Shown here: one piece after another, positions 26,077-35,104 of the stretch
Position numbering within the stretch: position 1 is the stretch's first letter
Layout: each line of letters opens with the position of its first letter
Source: Pedobacter quisquiliarum
Lineage (GTDB): Bacteria > Bacteroidota > Bacteroidia > Sphingobacteriales > Sphingobacteriaceae
Assembly (NCBI RefSeq): GCF_014642175.1
Contig: NZ_BMIL01000005.1
Coordinates: 248,001 to 312,000 of the forward strand
Length of the DNA: 64,000 nucleotides
Direction: 5' to 3'
The notes under the pieces: generated by a model
Told to the model about the DNA's origin: nothing
What the model saw: only the letters and a program-made list of their open reading frames with translations
The model's database searches: none
Program-made: the position numbers and the translations under genes

Positions 26077-27702
26077 ATGAGTCCCTTTAGAGTAATAAGT
26101 TTTTGTTGTCTTTTATTAGCCGGAATAAGTTCCCCCAGCCGGGCACAAGATCAAACCCCGAATGTCAACATCCCATATTCGTATCAATTTTATCAAAAGC
26201 TTAATAAGCAAGCTTACGATGTAAACAGCAGTATGCATTCCTCAGTTCGCAGTTTCTATGCGGATGATACCACGTTAGTGGCCCGGTACAAGGAATTGAT
26301 GAACCAGGGTACAGACAGCAACGTTTACCGGAAGTGGTTACGCCGGAAAATTACAGATGAGCATTTACTCCGTTTTAGATCGGAAGATTATGACTTCTAT
26401 GCCGACTTCCTCCCGGATCTTCAGATTGGACGCGAATTTAATGATCAGCAGAATACCTGGCGCAACACCCGTGGATACCAGATCGGAGGTACAATAGGTG
26501 ATAAGATTTCCTTCTATACTAACGGATATGAAAGTCAGGCAGTGTTTCCGAACTATGTTACGAATTTCATCAACACCAACAAGGTTGTGCCTTCAGAAAT
26601 GTCGGGAAAGCTGGATAACCGGGTAAAGGACTGGGCCTATGTCACTGCATTAATCTCTTATACCCCGAATAAATTTCTGAACCTTGCACTGGGTTATGAT
26701 AAAAATTTTATTGGCGACGGTTACCGCTCAATGCTGCTATCCGATGTGGCGGCAAACTACTCTTTTGCCAGGATCCGTGCTACCGTTGGCAATGTTCAAT
26801 ATCAAACCATATTCTCTTACATGATTGATAATGGTGCAACACCTTTAACATCAGATCGCAGGTTGGGCTCAAGAGGGAAATGGAATGCGATGCACTATCT
26901 CGATTGGAACGTAAACAACCGGCTTTCGCTTGGACTATTCCAGGCCGTAACATGGGCAGATGCAGAGCCGGAAGGGAAAAGAGGCTTTGATTTTAACTAT
27001 ATTCATCCATTTGTATTTATACGCCCGATAGAAGGGGCAAACGGAATTTCACCCGACAAGCTACGTCTGGGCCTGAATGCTAAATATGAACTCCTGAAGA
27101 AAACAGCGCTTTATGGGCAATTTATGCTGGAAGAATTCTCAGGCGAAAACTTTTTCTCCGGCAATGGTTACTGGGCAAATAAATGGGCCGTACAACTCGG
27201 TTTCAGGGGTTCTGACTTGTTTAAAGTTGATAAACTAAACTATCTTGCGGAGTTTAATACCGCAAAACCATATACTTATTCGCACTTTCAGCGTATTACA
27301 AGCTATTCGGGGATGAGTCAACCGCTTGCACATCCATTAGGTGCAAATTTCCGGGAGTTTGTAGGCTTGCTTAATTACAGCTATCGACGCTTTGACTTCC
27401 AGGCGAAAGCTATTTATGCCAGGTATGGTCTTGACCCTGAAGGTCAAAATTACGGGGGAAACATTTTCCTGCCTTATGAAACCAGAGTTTCGGAATTTGG
27501 CAACTACGTCGGGCAGGGCCTTAAAACTGATCTGCGCTTTTTTGAGGGCAGTATCGCTTATCTGCTTAATCCGAAGTACAACCTTCGGCTGGAGCTCGGT
27601 GCCGTGCTTAGAAACGAACGTTCAGTCAATTTCAAAGAAAAAACAAACCTGATTACCTTCGGCCTCCGTAGTGCTTTCCGAAACCTGTACCAGGATTTCT
27701 GA
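26077..27702 (+). CDS. Wzi/RemB-like outer-membrane protein
   Basis: From ATG 26077 the protein has 541 residues with a signal peptide (VISFCCLLLAGISSPSRAQ) and then beta-barrel text. LQIGREFNDQQNTWRNTRGYQIGG, FYTNGYESQAVFPNY and LGYDKNFIGDGYRSMLLSD are marks of the Wzi-like/RemB branch seen in Bacteroidota polysaccharide loci. The frame from 25969 would put 36 extra residues before the signal and overlap the previous gene, so I reject it. It likely acts at the outer membrane in surface display of the polymer. It is the second Wzi-type gene here and only distantly like that at 16679. Confidence 0.75.
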   Translation: MSPFRVISFCCLLLAGISSPSRAQDQTPNVNIPYSYQFYQKLNKQAYDVNSSMHSSVRSFYADDTTLVARYKELMNQGTDSNVYRKWLRRKITDEHLLRFRSEDYDFYADFLPDLQIGREFNDQQNTWRNTRGYQIGGTIGDKISFYTNGYESQAVFPNYVTNFINTNKVVPSEMSGKLDNRVKDWAYVTALISYTPNKFLNLALGYDKNFIGDGYRSMLLSDVAANYSFARIRATVGNVQYQTIFSYMIDNGATPLTSDRRLGSRGKWNAMHYLDWNVNNRLSLGLFQAVTWADAEPEGKRGFDFNYIHPFVFIRPIEGANGISPDKLRLGLNAKYELLKKTALYGQFMLEEFSGENFFSGNGYWANKWAVQLGFRGSDLFKVDKLNYLAEFNTAKPYTYSHFQRITSYSGMSQPLAHPLGANFREFVGLLNYSYRRFDFQAKAIYARYGLDPEGQNYGGNIFLPYETRVSEFGNYVGQGLKTDLRFFEGSIAYLLNPKYNLRLELGAVLRNERSVNFKEKTNLITFGLRSAFRNLYQDF

Positions 27703-27751
27703 TCCATGCCTGCTTCAGTTCATGACGCTGTAAAAACTTAAATAACCATTA

Positions 27752-27781
27752 TTGTTTATCCTGCATTTGTTTATAGCTTTG
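27752..27781 (+). promoter_or_regulatory. Full Bacteroidota promoter (TTG, 19 bases, TAGCTTTG)
   Basis: TTG at 27752-27754 is 19 bases before TAGCTTTG at 27774-27781, an exact fit to the two-part Bacteroidota consensus. Transcription would begin near 27788, about 45 bases before the ATG at 27832. It would drive the glycosyltransferase, epimerase, glycosyltransferase operon. Confidence 0.6.
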
Positions 27782-27831
27782 CGCCTCCATTTGCAGGAAC
27801 ATCAGGATGGTATTTTAGTGACCCTTAATTC

Positions 27832-28923
27832 ATGACAGATAAAAAGCCCGTTCAAGTATATTTTGACAATTGCATCTTCGCGCTACAGAAAATCGGGGGT
27901 ATTAGTCTCGTTTTTAAGGAGTTGTTGAACTTGCTAAAACGAGACAAAAACGTTGAGGTACATATGTTGCTGAATGGGCTGGCAGATGATAATTTGTTCT
28001 TTAAAGAGGTGATTCAGGGGATTGAAACTGAACATGAACCGAAAGTGCCAGGGGCGTTAACACAGTTCATGCCCTTATTAAAGAAGCTTCCCGCTGGTGC
28101 AATTTTTCATTCCAGCTATTATCGCTATACCTTCCAGAAAAACCTCAAACGGGTAATTACCATCCATGATCTGGGCTACGAACGCAGGATCATGCAAATG
28201 GGCATCAAACGCGCTGTTAACATCTTCTTTAAGAAAATTGCCATCAGAAATGCGGATGCCATCATCTGTGTCTCGGAAACAACACGTGATGACCTCTACC
28301 TTTTCTATCCAGATCTTTTGAAAGGTAAGACGGTCAAGGTGATCTACAATGGCCTTTCGCCAGAATTCCTTAGTTCACAAGAACCGCCAGTACCACTACA
28401 GCATAAGTACATTTTGTACGTGGGTGGCCGGCAACATTATAAAAACTTTGAACAGCTTGTGCTGGCCATGCGCGATTTACCGGAATATCAGCTTGTCATC
28501 GCTGGTGGCGGTAACTTATCTGATACGCATGCGGCACTCTTAAAGACCCAGCTGAAGTCCCGGTTTCAGGTTTGTGCTGATTTAAGCACCGAGGCCTTGA
28601 GGTCACTCTATGCCGCCGCATTTTGTCTGGTTTATCCTTCTTCCTACGAAGGTTTTGGTCTTCCGGTCATTGAAGCCATGGCATCCGGTTGTCCGGTCGT
28701 AACTTGTGATAATTCCTGTTTACGAGAAGTTTCCGGCGGTGCAGCCGTTTTAATACCTGAACCCGGGCCTGCTGCAATTGTCGACGGCATTTTAATGCTA
28801 AATGATCCTGCATTACGGACGGACCTTATTGAAAAGGGCAAATTACATGCTGCAAAATTTTCATGGGAACGAACGGTTAATGCAACGGTAGATTTATATA
28901 ACGAATTGATTGAAAAGAAATGA
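27832..28923 (+). CDS. GT4-family glycosyltransferase
   Basis: A 363-residue GT-B enzyme. [16 protein letters not shown] near the start is the acceptor-side Gly loop. [12 protein letters not shown] and [15 protein letters not shown] mark the domain hinge, and [15 protein letters not shown] begins the donor half. The donor signature is [15 protein letters not shown] with E273 and E281. It resembles mannosyl- and other hexosyltransferases of capsule loci. It is first in a three-gene operon with its own good promoter; the stop overlaps the epimerase start by four bases. Confidence 0.9.
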   Translation: MTDKKPVQVYFDNCIFALQKIGGISLVFKELLNLLKRDKNVEVHMLLNGLADDNLFFKEVIQGIETEHEPKVPGALTQFMPLLKKLPAGAIFHSSYYRYTFQKNLKRVITIHDLGYERRIMQMGIKRAVNIFFKKIAIRNADAIICVSETTRDDLYLFYPDLLKGKTVKVIYNGLSPEFLSSQEPPVPLQHKYILYVGGRQHYKNFEQLVLAMRDLPEYQLVIAGGGNLSDTHAALLKTQLKSRFQVCADLSTEALRSLYAAAFCLVYPSSYEGFGLPVIEAMASGCPVVTCDNSCLREVSGGAAVLIPEPGPAAIVDGILMLNDPALRTDLIEKGKLHAAKFSWERTVNATVDLYNELIEKK

Positions 28924-29972
28924 AAAAGAGAATATTAGTGACAGGCTCGTCTGGTTTAATCGGATCTGAAGTTTGTAAACACTTTAATAATTTGGGCTGG
29001 GAAATTCATGGCGTAGACAACAACCAGCGGGAGGTTTTCTTTGGCAGCCAGGGCAATACGCGATGGAACCAGGGCCGGCTTGAACAAACACTGGAGAGCT
29101 TTAAACATCATGAGCTGGATATCAGGGATCGTCAGGGTGTGATAGATCTGATTCAGTTTGTGAAACCGGACGCGATTGTACATACCGCCGCGCAGCCAAG
29201 TCACGACCGCGCAGCAGCCATTCCCTTTGATGACTTTGATACCAATGCCGTGGGTACTTTTAACTTGTTGGAAGCTACACGACAATACAGCTTAACGGTG
29301 CCCTTCGTCCATATGTCGACCAATAAAGTTTATGGTGATGCACCAAATGAAATTGAGATGAATGAACTGGAAACCCGGTACGACTATGCAGATTCGGCAT
29401 ATGAATTTGGTATTCCTGAACACTTCAGGATCGATCAGACCAAACACTCCTTGTTCGGTGCTTCAAAGGTTTCGGCCGACATCTCTGTGCAAGAATATGG
29501 TCGCTACTTTAACATGCCGACCGTATGTCTGAGAGGTGGCTGCTTAACCGGGCCAAACCATTCTGGTGTGGAACTGCATGGCTTTCTGAGCTATTTAATC
29601 AAATGTAATCTGGAAGGTAAAGAATACACCGTTTTTGGATATAAAGGCAAGCAGGTTCGTGACAACATCCACTCTTACGATGTTGCCCGCTTTATTGAAG
29701 AATTTATCAATAGCCCCAGGGTTGCAGAAGTTTATAACCTGGGTGGCGGTAAGGACAACACCTGCTCTATTTTAGAAGCATTTGGCATTATCAGCAAGAT
29801 CAGTGGTAAGGAAATGAAGTACAAATATGTGGATACCAACAGGATTGGGGATCACATTTGCTACTACAGTGACCTGCGCAAGATGAAAGCACATTATCCA
29901 AACTGGGATATCACCAAGTCGCTGCAGGCAACCTTTGAGGAAATATATCAATCATGGTTGGAAAGAAACTAA
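28920..29972 (+). CDS. CDP-paratose 2-epimerase-like NAD-dependent SDR
   Basis: A 350-residue extended [18 protein letters not shown] (4-18) is the NAD-binding motif. [10 protein letters not shown] (131-140) with NELETRY after it is the mark of the CDP-paratose/CDP-tyvelose 2-epimerase (RfbE) branch, as is [12 protein letters not shown]. In the usual YxxxK active site the Tyr is Phe: [10 protein letters not shown] has F179 and K183. In my memory this LFGASK form recurs in related proteins, so it may be a subfamily trait, not damage. Everything else is intact. It probably works on a nucleotide sugar for set B; the substrate is unknown, and no CDP-sugar genes are in the window. Confidence 0.78.
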   Translation: MKKRILVTGSSGLIGSEVCKHFNNLGWEIHGVDNNQREVFFGSQGNTRWNQGRLEQTLESFKHHELDIRDRQGVIDLIQFVKPDAIVHTAAQPSHDRAAAIPFDDFDTNAVGTFNLLEATRQYSLTVPFVHMSTNKVYGDAPNEIEMNELETRYDYADSAYEFGIPEHFRIDQTKHSLFGASKVSADISVQEYGRYFNMPTVCLRGGCLTGPNHSGVELHGFLSYLIKCNLEGKEYTVFGYKGKQVRDNIHSYDVARFIEEFINSPRVAEVYNLGGGKDNTCSILEAFGIISKISGKEMKYKYVDTNRIGDHICYYSDLRKMKAHYPNWDITKSLQATFEEIYQSWLERN

Positions 29973-31156
29973 AGGTCTATACCTGTAGTAATGTTGCGAT
30001 GGATTACTTCATTTTTCTATCGGAAACGATAAAGAATGCAGGTTATGAAGTAGAGCCATTATACCTGGTTTCTGAGGGTTCTTACCGTAGAAACGGAAAG
30101 AACCTGGGCCTGAAAAAGGCTTACCTGCGCTTTCAGATGTATGTGGGTTATCCTTTATACCTGGTTTACAAAGTACTGACGGCGCGACGCAACAGTTGCT
30201 TCGTCGTGACCAGCAACACCTTTTATGCGCCATATTTGGTGAAGCGCCTTGCCGGCTTGAAGAAAGCGAAGGTAATACACCTGCTGTACGATCTTTACCC
30301 GGACGCCATAGAAGTCGCCGGCATGATCCGCAATGACTCCTCGACTTCGAAAACGATCGGGAGCATCATGCAGAAGATCCAGGCAAAATGTGATGCCACC
30401 GTTTACCTGGGAGAATACCTGAAACAACATGCGGAAGGCCGCTGGGGCCGCGCTGCGGTGTCCAAAGTTATTGACATCTCCACCGACCTTGCATTATTCA
30501 AGCAGCCCTTTAAACAGGTGCTACAAAGTAAAAAGCTAATTCTACATTACGGCGGGCAGTTGGGGCATTTACACGATGCCGAGTCGCTCATAGAATCTGT
30601 TAAATACGTGCTGGGCTCTGATCTGGCGGATAAGGTGGAATTCAACTTTTATGTAAGTGGCGCACAGGCACAACACCTGGCGGAGTCATTAAGTGCCTAT
30701 CCGGTCAAAATTATTTCTGCAGTTCCAAGTATGCAATGGCGTTTGGATATTGCCGAATTCCATGTGGGCATGGTTTCCTTGAGTACAGGGGGGGCAAGCG
30801 TCTGCTTACCGAGTAAGACCTATGGCATGATGGCCGGTGGAATGGCCATACTCGCGATCTGTCCGCGCTGGAGTGATCTGGCAACGCTTGTTCAAAGCAA
30901 CAATGCCGGCTGGGTGGTAAATAATTCGACATTCGATACAGCAGCGGCACTACAGGTAGGGGATTACCACAACAATTTGAATTCGCGTCGCACGACAAGC
31001 GACATCGTGCTTGATTTCTACACTACCTTGAAAGATGTGCTCTCGGACGAGCAGCGACTCGCAAGCATGCGCGCAAATGCATTTTCAGGTATGAGAGCGC
31101 ATTATGATCTCATGGCCCTAAGCAATAAGTGGGAAGATTTGATTGAAACGCTTTAG
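29954..31156 (+). CDS. GT4-like glycosyltransferase (GT-B fold)
   Basis: A 400-residue protein beginning [19 protein letters not shown], overlapping the epimerase by 19 bases. [19 protein letters not shown] near 110-130 is the acceptor-side motif seen in WbuB/WcaI-like GT4 enzymes (LYPD), and [19 protein letters not shown] opens the donor half. [22 protein letters not shown] is the donor-binding loop of that branch. It ends the set B run, followed 7 bases later by a strong two-way terminator. Fold assignment is good; the sugar is unknown. Confidence 0.82.
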   Translation: MVGKKLKVYTCSNVAMDYFIFLSETIKNAGYEVEPLYLVSEGSYRRNGKNLGLKKAYLRFQMYVGYPLYLVYKVLTARRNSCFVVTSNTFYAPYLVKRLAGLKKAKVIHLLYDLYPDAIEVAGMIRNDSSTSKTIGSIMQKIQAKCDATVYLGEYLKQHAEGRWGRAAVSKVIDISTDLALFKQPFKQVLQSKKLILHYGGQLGHLHDAESLIESVKYVLGSDLADKVEFNFYVSGAQAQHLAESLSAYPVKIISAVPSMQWRLDIAEFHVGMVSLSTGGASVCLPSKTYGMMAGGMAILAICPRWSDLATLVQSNNAGWVVNNSTFDTAAALQVGDYHNNLNSRRTTSDIVLDFYTTLKDVLSDEQRLASMRANAFSGMRAHYDLMALSNKWEDLIETL

Positions 31157-31162
31157 TATTAA

Positions 31163-31222
31163 AGCACAACATTAAAAAAAGGCAAACAGATTAATCTGTT
31201 TGCCTTTTTTTAATGTTGTGCT
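31163..31222. terminator. Perfect 60-base palindrome, two-way terminator
   Basis: Thirty bases are followed directly by their exact reverse complement, with the centre between 31192 and 31193. The inner arms hold GGCAAACAGATT paired with AATCTGTTTGCC, flanked by seven A on one side and seven T on the other. It therefore works as an intrinsic terminator read from either strand, between the convergent genes ending at 31156 and 31231. Confidence 0.92.
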
Positions 31223-31230
31223 ATTTTCAG

Positions 31231-32343
31231 TTATTCAAATTGATTTTTGACAGAATATCCAGCTTCTTTTAGCATAAGTTCTTTCTGGAAGTGCTCGACA
31301 TCTGAATTCATCATATCATTGACTAAAGCTGCAAGATCATATTTTGGTGTCCAGTTCAGCTTCTGCTTACATTTAGATGGGTCTCCGATCAATAGATCAA
31401 CTTCAGTAGGGCGGAAGTAGCGCGAATCTACAGCGACAACTTCTTTACCGATTTCCACCTGGAAGGCTGAGTTGCTACAGGATACAACATAGCCTCTTTC
31501 TTCAACGCCCTCCCCGCGGAATTCAAGGGTTATACCTACTTCTGAGAAAGCCATTTTAATGAAATCTCTCACGGTTGTGGTGACACCTGTTGCAATCACG
31601 AAATCCTCCGGCTGTTCCTGTTGTAAGATCAGCCACATTGCTTCCACATAATCTTTGGCGTGACCCCAGTCTCTTCTTGCATCCAGGTTTCCCAGGTATA
31701 ATTTATCCTGCATGCCAAGAGCGATCTTAGCGGTACCTCTGGTGATCTTGCGTGTTACGAAGGTTTCACCTCGTAGCGGGCTTTCATGGTTGAATAAAAT
31801 ACCATTACAGGCGAACATGCCATAAGCTTCACGGTAGTTCACTGTGATCCAATAGGCGTACATCTTTGCTACAGCATAAGGTGAGCGCGGGTAGAAAGGT
31901 GTTGTTTCTGATTGTGGTACGGCCTGTACCAAGCCATAAAGCTCTGAAGTGGAAGCCTGGTATACTTTAGTTTTGTTAACAAGACCAAGGATACGAATGG
32001 CTTCAAGGATCCTCAAGGTTCCGATACCATCAGCATTCGCGGTATATTCAGGTGTCTCAAAACTTACCTGCACATGGCTCATGGCACCAAGGTTGTAAAT
32101 TTCGTCTGGCTGAACCTGCTGAATAATTCGAATCAGATTGGTTGAATCGCTGAGATCACCATAATGGAGTACCAAACGTAAATGACTTTCATGCGGATCC
32201 TGATAAAGATGGTCGATACGATCTGTGTTAAACAAAGAAGAGCGGCGTTTAATGCCGTGAACTTCATAACCTTTTTTAAGTAAAAGATCCGCCAGATAGG
32301 CGCCATCCTGACCAGTTATTCCCGTAATAAGAGCTTTTTTCAT
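31231..32343 (-). CDS. gmd: GDP-mannose 4,6-dehydratase
   Basis: A 370-residue extended SDR making GDP-4-keto-6-deoxy-D-mannose. [19 protein letters not shown] (4-22) and [18 protein letters not shown] are diagnostic. ASTSELYG (130-137) supplies the Thr/Glu, and SPYAVAK contains Y156 and K160. [20 protein letters not shown] and [20 protein letters not shown] complete the family text. It is the only minus-strand sugar gene in this stretch, with terminators on one side and a promoter match on the other. The usual partner (GDP-fucose synthase, Fcl) or a GDP-6-deoxy-4-keto-mannose reductase is not in the window. Confidence 0.96.
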   Translation of the reverse strand: MKKALITGITGQDGAYLADLLLKKGYEVHGIKRRSSLFNTDRIDHLYQDPHESHLRLVLHYGDLSDSTNLIRIIQQVQPDEIYNLGAMSHVQVSFETPEYTANADGIGTLRILEAIRILGLVNKTKVYQASTSELYGLVQAVPQSETTPFYPRSPYAVAKMYAYWITVNYREAYGMFACNGILFNHESPLRGETFVTRKITRGTAKIALGMQDKLYLGNLDARRDWGHAKDYVEAMWLILQQEQPEDFVIATGVTTTVRDFIKMAFSEVGITLEFRGEGVEERGYVVSCSNSAFQVEIGKEVVAVDSRYFRPTEVDLLIGDPSKCKQKLNWTPKYDLAALVNDMMNSDVEHFQKELMLKEAGYSVKNQFE

Positions 32344-32707
32344 GAAATTGCAGTTTATAAATTGTAAATGTTGTATTTATTGCCAGGTTAATGGACTGTT
32401 ATTTAACCGTCTTTTTGAACAAATATAGCCTTCTGTTATTATGCTTTATGCCGTTGTGTGTTAAGTTTGTGGTTTTCTTTAATTATTCGGGAAATTTCCT
32501 GTAATTTCAGGCGCTTACCTCCATTTATTTTGATGGGATCAGGAAGCAGCAAGCGACTAACCAAGTGAGACTGAATTTTGCTTCACAAATTCATACACAT
32601 ATTAAGAGGTCTGAGCCTTGTTTTTTGGCAATAAGGTAATTATCAGATAACTTCGGACGATTTTCATATTAGGCTTAACAATTTATCAAAAAACGCAATA
32701 ATAAACG
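32344..32707. other. Divergent promoter region of gmd and ugd
   Basis: About 360 bases between divergent genes with no reading frame I would call. It carries the gmd -7 match at 32420-32427 and presumably a ugd promoter I could not locate with confidence. Confidence 0.5.
32420..32427 (-). promoter_or_regulatory. Possible -7 element for gmd (TATATTTG on the minus strand)
   Basis: CAAATATA on the plus strand reads TATATTTG towards gmd, an exact TAnnTTTG match about 77 bases before its ATG. No TTG is seen at -33. Confidence 0.35.
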
Positions 32708-34102
32708 ATGAAGAACATTACTAAGATTTGCTGCATTGGTGCAGGTTATGTAGGTGGTCCGACCATGGCAGTGATTGCCAAACAATGTCCACACATTACA
32801 GTGACCGTTGTAGATTTAAACGAGGCACGTATCGCAGCCTGGAATGATGAAAACACAGAAAACATCCCGGTATATGAGCCAGGTCTGAGCGAAGTAGTTG
32901 CTGAAGCACGTGGCCGAAACCTTTTTTTCTCTACAGAGGTTGATAAGGCCATTGATGAGGCAGACATGATCTTCATCTCTGTAAATACACCTACTAAAAC
33001 TTACGGTGCCGGTAAAGGTATGGGTGCCGACTTAAAATACATCGAGCTGTGTGCACGTCAGATTGCCAAAGTAGCTAAGGACGACAAAATTATTGTTGAA
33101 AAATCAACACTGCCGGTGCGTACGGCTGAAACCCTTCGCGACATCCTGCACAATACCGGCAATGGCGTAAAGTTCCAGATTCTTTCCAACCCGGAATTCT
33201 TAGCTGAAGGTACAGCGATTGAGGATCTTTTAATGCCGGATCGTGTATTAATTGGTGGTGATACTAATGAAGAAGGCCAGGAAGCAATCGAAGCTTTGGT
33301 TTCCATCTATGCCAACTGGATTCCGCGTGAGCGCATTTTAACAACAAACGTATGGTCTTCTGAGCTTTCTAAGCTTGTTGCCAACGCCATGCTTGCACAG
33401 CGGATTTCTTCTATGAACTCCATCTCTGAACTTTGTGAGAAAACAGAAGCAAACGTAAATGAGGTTGCCCGTGCAATTGGTTCCGACAGCCGTATCGGTC
33501 CGAAGTTCCTTAAAGCTTCTGTAGGTTTTGGTGGGTCATGTTTCCAGAAAGATATTCTGAACCTGGTTTACATCTCCCGTTCTTTCGGCTTACAGGAAGT
33601 GGCAGATTACTGGGAGCAGGTCATCATTATGAACGATCACCAGAAAAGACGTTTCGCTGAAAACATTGTGAAGAAGTTATACAATACCGTAGCGGGCAAA
33701 AAAATTGCCTTCCTGGGCTGGGCATTTAAAAAAGACACCAATGATACTCGTGAATCAGCCGCCATTTACGTTGCAGATCTGCTACTAAATGAGCAGGCAG
33801 ACATCAAGGTATTCGATCCTAAGGTGGAGGAGAAGCAGGTTCACGCGGATTTAGATTACCTGGCAACACGTCCGGTAGAAGAAAACCATAACGCTGTACA
33901 TGTTTTTGCTGATCCTTACGAGGCTTGTAAAGACACCCATGCCATTGCAGTACTTACCGAATGGGACGAGTTTAAAGACTATGACTGGCAACGCATTTAC
34001 GATAATATGCTAAAGCCAGCCAAGATATTTGATGGTAGAAATCTGCTTGACGTTAAAAAATTACGTGAGATTGGTTTTTCCGTTCAAGCGATTGGTTCAT
34101 AG
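32708..34102 (+). CDS. ugd: UDP-glucose 6-dehydrogenase, eukaryotic-type branch
   Basis: A 464-residue enzyme that oxidises UDP-glucose twice to UDP-glucuronate. [18 protein letters not shown] gives the NAD motif (GAGYVGG at 11-17). [15 protein letters not shown] (160-174), K222 and N226, and the catalytic C278 in [15 protein letters not shown] follow in order. The GSCFQKD text, the longer N-terminus and the overall length match the animal/plant branch more than the short bacterial one (GGxCxPKD). It is followed by a good terminator, so it is a single-gene unit. UDP-glucuronate may be used by set B or C; no decarboxylase or epimerase for it is present here. Confidence 0.95.
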   Translation: MKNITKICCIGAGYVGGPTMAVIAKQCPHITVTVVDLNEARIAAWNDENTENIPVYEPGLSEVVAEARGRNLFFSTEVDKAIDEADMIFISVNTPTKTYGAGKGMGADLKYIELCARQIAKVAKDDKIIVEKSTLPVRTAETLRDILHNTGNGVKFQILSNPEFLAEGTAIEDLLMPDRVLIGGDTNEEGQEAIEALVSIYANWIPRERILTTNVWSSELSKLVANAMLAQRISSMNSISELCEKTEANVNEVARAIGSDSRIGPKFLKASVGFGGSCFQKDILNLVYISRSFGLQEVADYWEQVIIMNDHQKRRFAENIVKKLYNTVAGKKIAFLGWAFKKDTNDTRESAAIYVADLLLNEQADIKVFDPKVEEKQVHADLDYLATRPVEENHNAVHVFADPYEACKDTHAIAVLTEWDEFKDYDWQRIYDNMLKPAKIFDGRNLLDVKKLREIGFSVQAIGS

Positions 34103-34126
34103 AGCATAAACGGTTTTAAATAACTT

Positions 34127-34157
34127 TAAAGGCAGCTTTATCAGCTGCCTTTTTTTT
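34127..34157 (+). terminator. Intrinsic terminator after ugd
   Basis: AAAGGCAGCT pairs with AGCTGCCTTT around a five-base loop (TTATC) and runs into a T-tract. It begins about 25 bases after the ugd stop. Confidence 0.88.
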
Positions 34158-34365
34158 GTGCCGGATTGTCGGTATACGAGGTAAATACTGGTTTCTGCGT
34201 CAAAACACATTTTTTATTTTTTTTATGCAAGTATTAAACTCATATTTGTGTATAATTGAGATAGGGATTCCACATAAGTTCCCACTTCGCAAAAACTTAA
34301 TGTATAAAGTGCTTGTTGATAGTGTAATCGATGCCGAGTTCCACCGCCCTTACCTAACAGGAAAT

Positions 34366-35001
34366 ATGAAAGTATTAATAACCGGAAGCACATCAGAACT
34401 GGGAAAACAGGTAGTTAACTGGTTTACCACGTATTATAACGATTATCAATTCATTGAGTTGAATGATCTTTCAGACTCCGCATTCTTGAGCGGTTTGTTT
34501 AAGACGCAAAATTTTGATGCAGTACTGCATCTTCCGGCAACGGCAACTGAGAACAGGCAAGGCTTACGCAATTTGTTGCAGGCTGCACAAGGCAGTTGGG
34601 CAGATAACCAGGATGCACATCGCTTCCTGTTAATCACCGCAAATCCATACGAGGGTGAATTGATGTTAAAGGAATACCATCAACAGTATGGTATGAACCT
34701 CCTGGTAAGTTCTTGCGAACCCACCTTTGATACACCGGACTTTCCATTTGTATTCTCTTCGATTGCGCAAGCGCAAATCTCCAGTAACCAAACAGTACCT
34801 GTTTATGCCAAGGGACAAGAAGTTCCTGACTGGTTTTGGGTGGAAGAACCAGCTTGTGCGATAGACATTCTTTTTCACCAGGCCGAAGCGGGAAAAACTT
34901 ACAGCATTGGTGGTATGAACAATTGGAAACGCAGCGATCTGGAATATAGCCCTGTCGTGCAGACTGTTCTACAAAACTACAGTATCGCAAACGCACGATA
35001 A
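34366..35001 (+). CDS. Shortened RmlB-like SDR lacking the catalytic lysine
   Basis: From ATG 34366, after an AGGA, the product has 211 residues and begins MKVLITGSTSELGKQVVNWF, aligned with the RmlB N-terminus. Later text follows RmlB in shortened form: FDAVLHLPA, then NPYEGELMLKEYHQQYGMNLL where RmlB has SPYSASKASSD...YHHTYG, then VPDWFWVEEPACAIDILFHQAEAGKTYSIGG matching the VRDWLYVEDHCRAI...YNIGG block. The active-site YxxxK has become YEGEL, so Lys is lost. Dehydratases are about 350 residues; this is much shorter but uninterrupted. A longer frame from 34156 exists but adds no family text. I see a degenerate or re-purposed SDR. Dehydratase activity is unlikely. Confidence 0.68.
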   Translation: MKVLITGSTSELGKQVVNWFTTYYNDYQFIELNDLSDSAFLSGLFKTQNFDAVLHLPATATENRQGLRNLLQAAQGSWADNQDAHRFLLITANPYEGELMLKEYHQQYGMNLLVSSCEPTFDTPDFPFVFSSIAQAQISSNQTVPVYAKGQEVPDWFWVEEPACAIDILFHQAEAGKTYSIGGMNNWKRSDLEYSPVVQTVLQNYSIANAR

Positions 35002-35064
35002 CCTACACATCCTTTCCCGCCACTCTTGCATGATCGTTTTTTTTAGTAATTTGCGATCGCTCTT

Positions 35065-35082
35065 AAACGTAGCGTTACGTTT
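35065..35082. promoter_or_regulatory. Inverted repeat AAACGTA-GCGT-TACGTTT before the starter transferase
   Basis: Perfect seven-base arms flank a four-base spacer. The repeat abuts TATAATTTG (35084-35092), a near match to the -7 element, and lies 22 bases before the ATG at 35105. That position fits an operator over a promoter, but no cognate regulator is known from the sequence. Confidence 0.4.
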
Positions 35083-35104
35083 ATTATAATTTGTGTAGAG
35101 ATTT

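Noticed and set aside
34156..34365. Longer frame upstream of the RmlB-like SDR
   Set aside because: The added 70 residues match nothing and overlap the ugd terminator; homology begins at MKVLITG from 34366.
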